Below are positions 47,355-47,776 of a stretch of 47,776 bases of DNA, in pieces; position 1 is the first letter of the stretch; every line of letters begins with the position of its first letter. The stretch covers positions 1 through 47,776 of the IMG/VR virus record IMGVR_UViG_3300044846_002624; one strand, 5' to 3'. The notes beneath the pieces are model-generated. The model saw only the letters and a program-made list of their open reading frames with translations, ran no database searches and was not told the origin of the DNA. The DNA comes from a virus. The position numbers and the translations under genes are program-made.

Positions 47355-47776
47355 AGATATTCCTGTCTACTTTATTAACCTAGACACTCACACTGAAAAG
47401 CGTGAGGCTATAGAGAAGATGCTTAGTGAGAATGGATTTAAAACTGTAATAAGGTTTAATGCAATCCGCTCCGTCGACGTCCCTAGGGCTATAACTGCTT
47501 CACACCTAGAGGTACTTAAGATTATCAAGTCAGTAGGCACGCCAGCTATTGTGTTGGAAGATGACTGTGAGATTGAGAGCTTTCAGGCAATCATCGACGT
47601 CCCTGAGGAAACTGATGCTTTCTACTTAGGTAAATCTGCTTGGGGACTTGGAGTTATTGATGGTCGCTTGGAAAAGTACAGCGGAAACTGGAACTCTGTA
47701 GATTACATAGAAGGTGACCTATACAAGATAAGAAGCATGTACGCAACACACGCTATTCTCTACACTTCTAATGAGT
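47338..47776 (+). CDS. GT25-like glycosyltransferase (3'-partial)
   Basis: 146 visible residues, continuing past the right edge. IPVYFINLDTHTEKREAI and PAIVLEDDCEIES are the N-terminal strand and ExDD-type motif of glycosyltransferase family 25 (LPS/collagen galactosyltransferase group). It carries two copies of the repeat motif, reading VDVP and IDVP. ATG 47338 is favoured over in-frame ATG 47263 because AAGGA lies about 10 nt upstream. The GT25 family includes enzymes that glycosylate collagen, which is notable in a phage full of collagen-like fibres. Confidence 0.78.
   Translation, partial: MQIDIRDIPVYFINLDTHTEKREAIEKMLSENGFKTVIRFNAIRSVDVPRAITASHLEVLKIIKSVGTPAIVLEDDCEIESFQAIIDVPEETDAFYLGKSAWGLGVIDGRLEKYSGNWNSVDYIEGDLYKIRSMYATHAILYTSNE
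47473..47488 (+). repeat. GTCGACGTCC motif, copy 4
   Basis: GTCGACGTCCCTAGGG inside the GT25-like gene, in frame as VDVP. No matching -35 two bases upstream (TCCGCT instead). Confidence 0.7.
47593..47608 (+). repeat. GTCGACGTCC motif, copy 5
   Basis: ATCGACGTCCCTGAGG, in frame as IDVP, 120 nt after copy 4. Confidence 0.65.

Overview
The window is a fragment of a phage genome that most likely infects an actinomycete. The host assignment rests on two WhiB-like iron-sulfur proteins, small proteins resembling DUF3039, DUF7455 and DUF2637 (families typical of Actinomycetota), a class II ribonucleotide reductase, and several genes whose start codon lies exactly 6 nt after a TANNNT -10 box (leaderless mRNAs, common in this phylum). 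Base composition is visibly AT-leaning, which would fit a low-GC freshwater actinobacterium better than a classical high-GC soil host; that is inference. Terminase, portal, capsid, tape measure and lysin are not visible, so much of the genome lies outside the window. All family calls come from reading motifs; no search was run.

Layout. Bases 1-3934 (rightward) form a replication/recombination block: SNF2-type helicase (cut by the left edge), Cas4/RecB-like Fe-S nuclease, Sak4-like RecA-fold ATPase and a DUF669/SSB-like protein. Bases 3997-7078 carry a GT-B-like glycosyltransferase, small unknown genes, a DenV-like pyrimidine-dimer glycosylase and a WhiB fused to a zinc ribbon. Bases 7081-11279 (leftward) carry a GT2 glycosyltransferase, a cytidylyltransferase, another glycosyltransferase-like gene, a metallophosphoesterase, a DNA-binding-like protein and a membrane protein. 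Next come a prim-pol/D5 helicase (11470-14115, rightward), a GT-A enzyme, a short serine recombinase, an ABC-ATPase/GNAT fusion and an ExK nuclease-like gene.

Bases 17345-37621 are one leftward block of about 20 kb of fibre and adhesin genes: collagen-like Gly-Pro-Thr proteins (one of 1860 residues), glycine-rich adhesins, a LamG-like protein and small accessory proteins. Six fibre proteins share an N-terminal module of about 35 residues while their bodies differ. A 59-residue gene lies among them at 26239-26418.

Bases 37681-47776 hold a methyltransferase, a GH130-like propeller, a class II ribonucleotide reductase followed by a 14-residue Cys-rich peptide gene and a terminator, an FmdB-like zinc ribbon, a second WhiB, a holin-like protein, a HTH protein, and a dense early-type region of small metal-binding and membrane proteins ending in a GT25-like glycosyltransferase cut by the right edge.

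Most interesting signals: (1) a directional motif GTCGACGTCCCTAAGG repeated five times in the last 2.3 kb, twice between -35 and -10 elements at the same 2-nt offset; (2) the collagen/adhesin array together with at least five glycosyltransferases, which suggests a glycosylated GPT fibre system; (3) an ABC-ATPase/GNAT fusion beside an ExK nuclease; (4) a tiny Cys-rich peptide gene; (5) a recurring leaderless start architecture.
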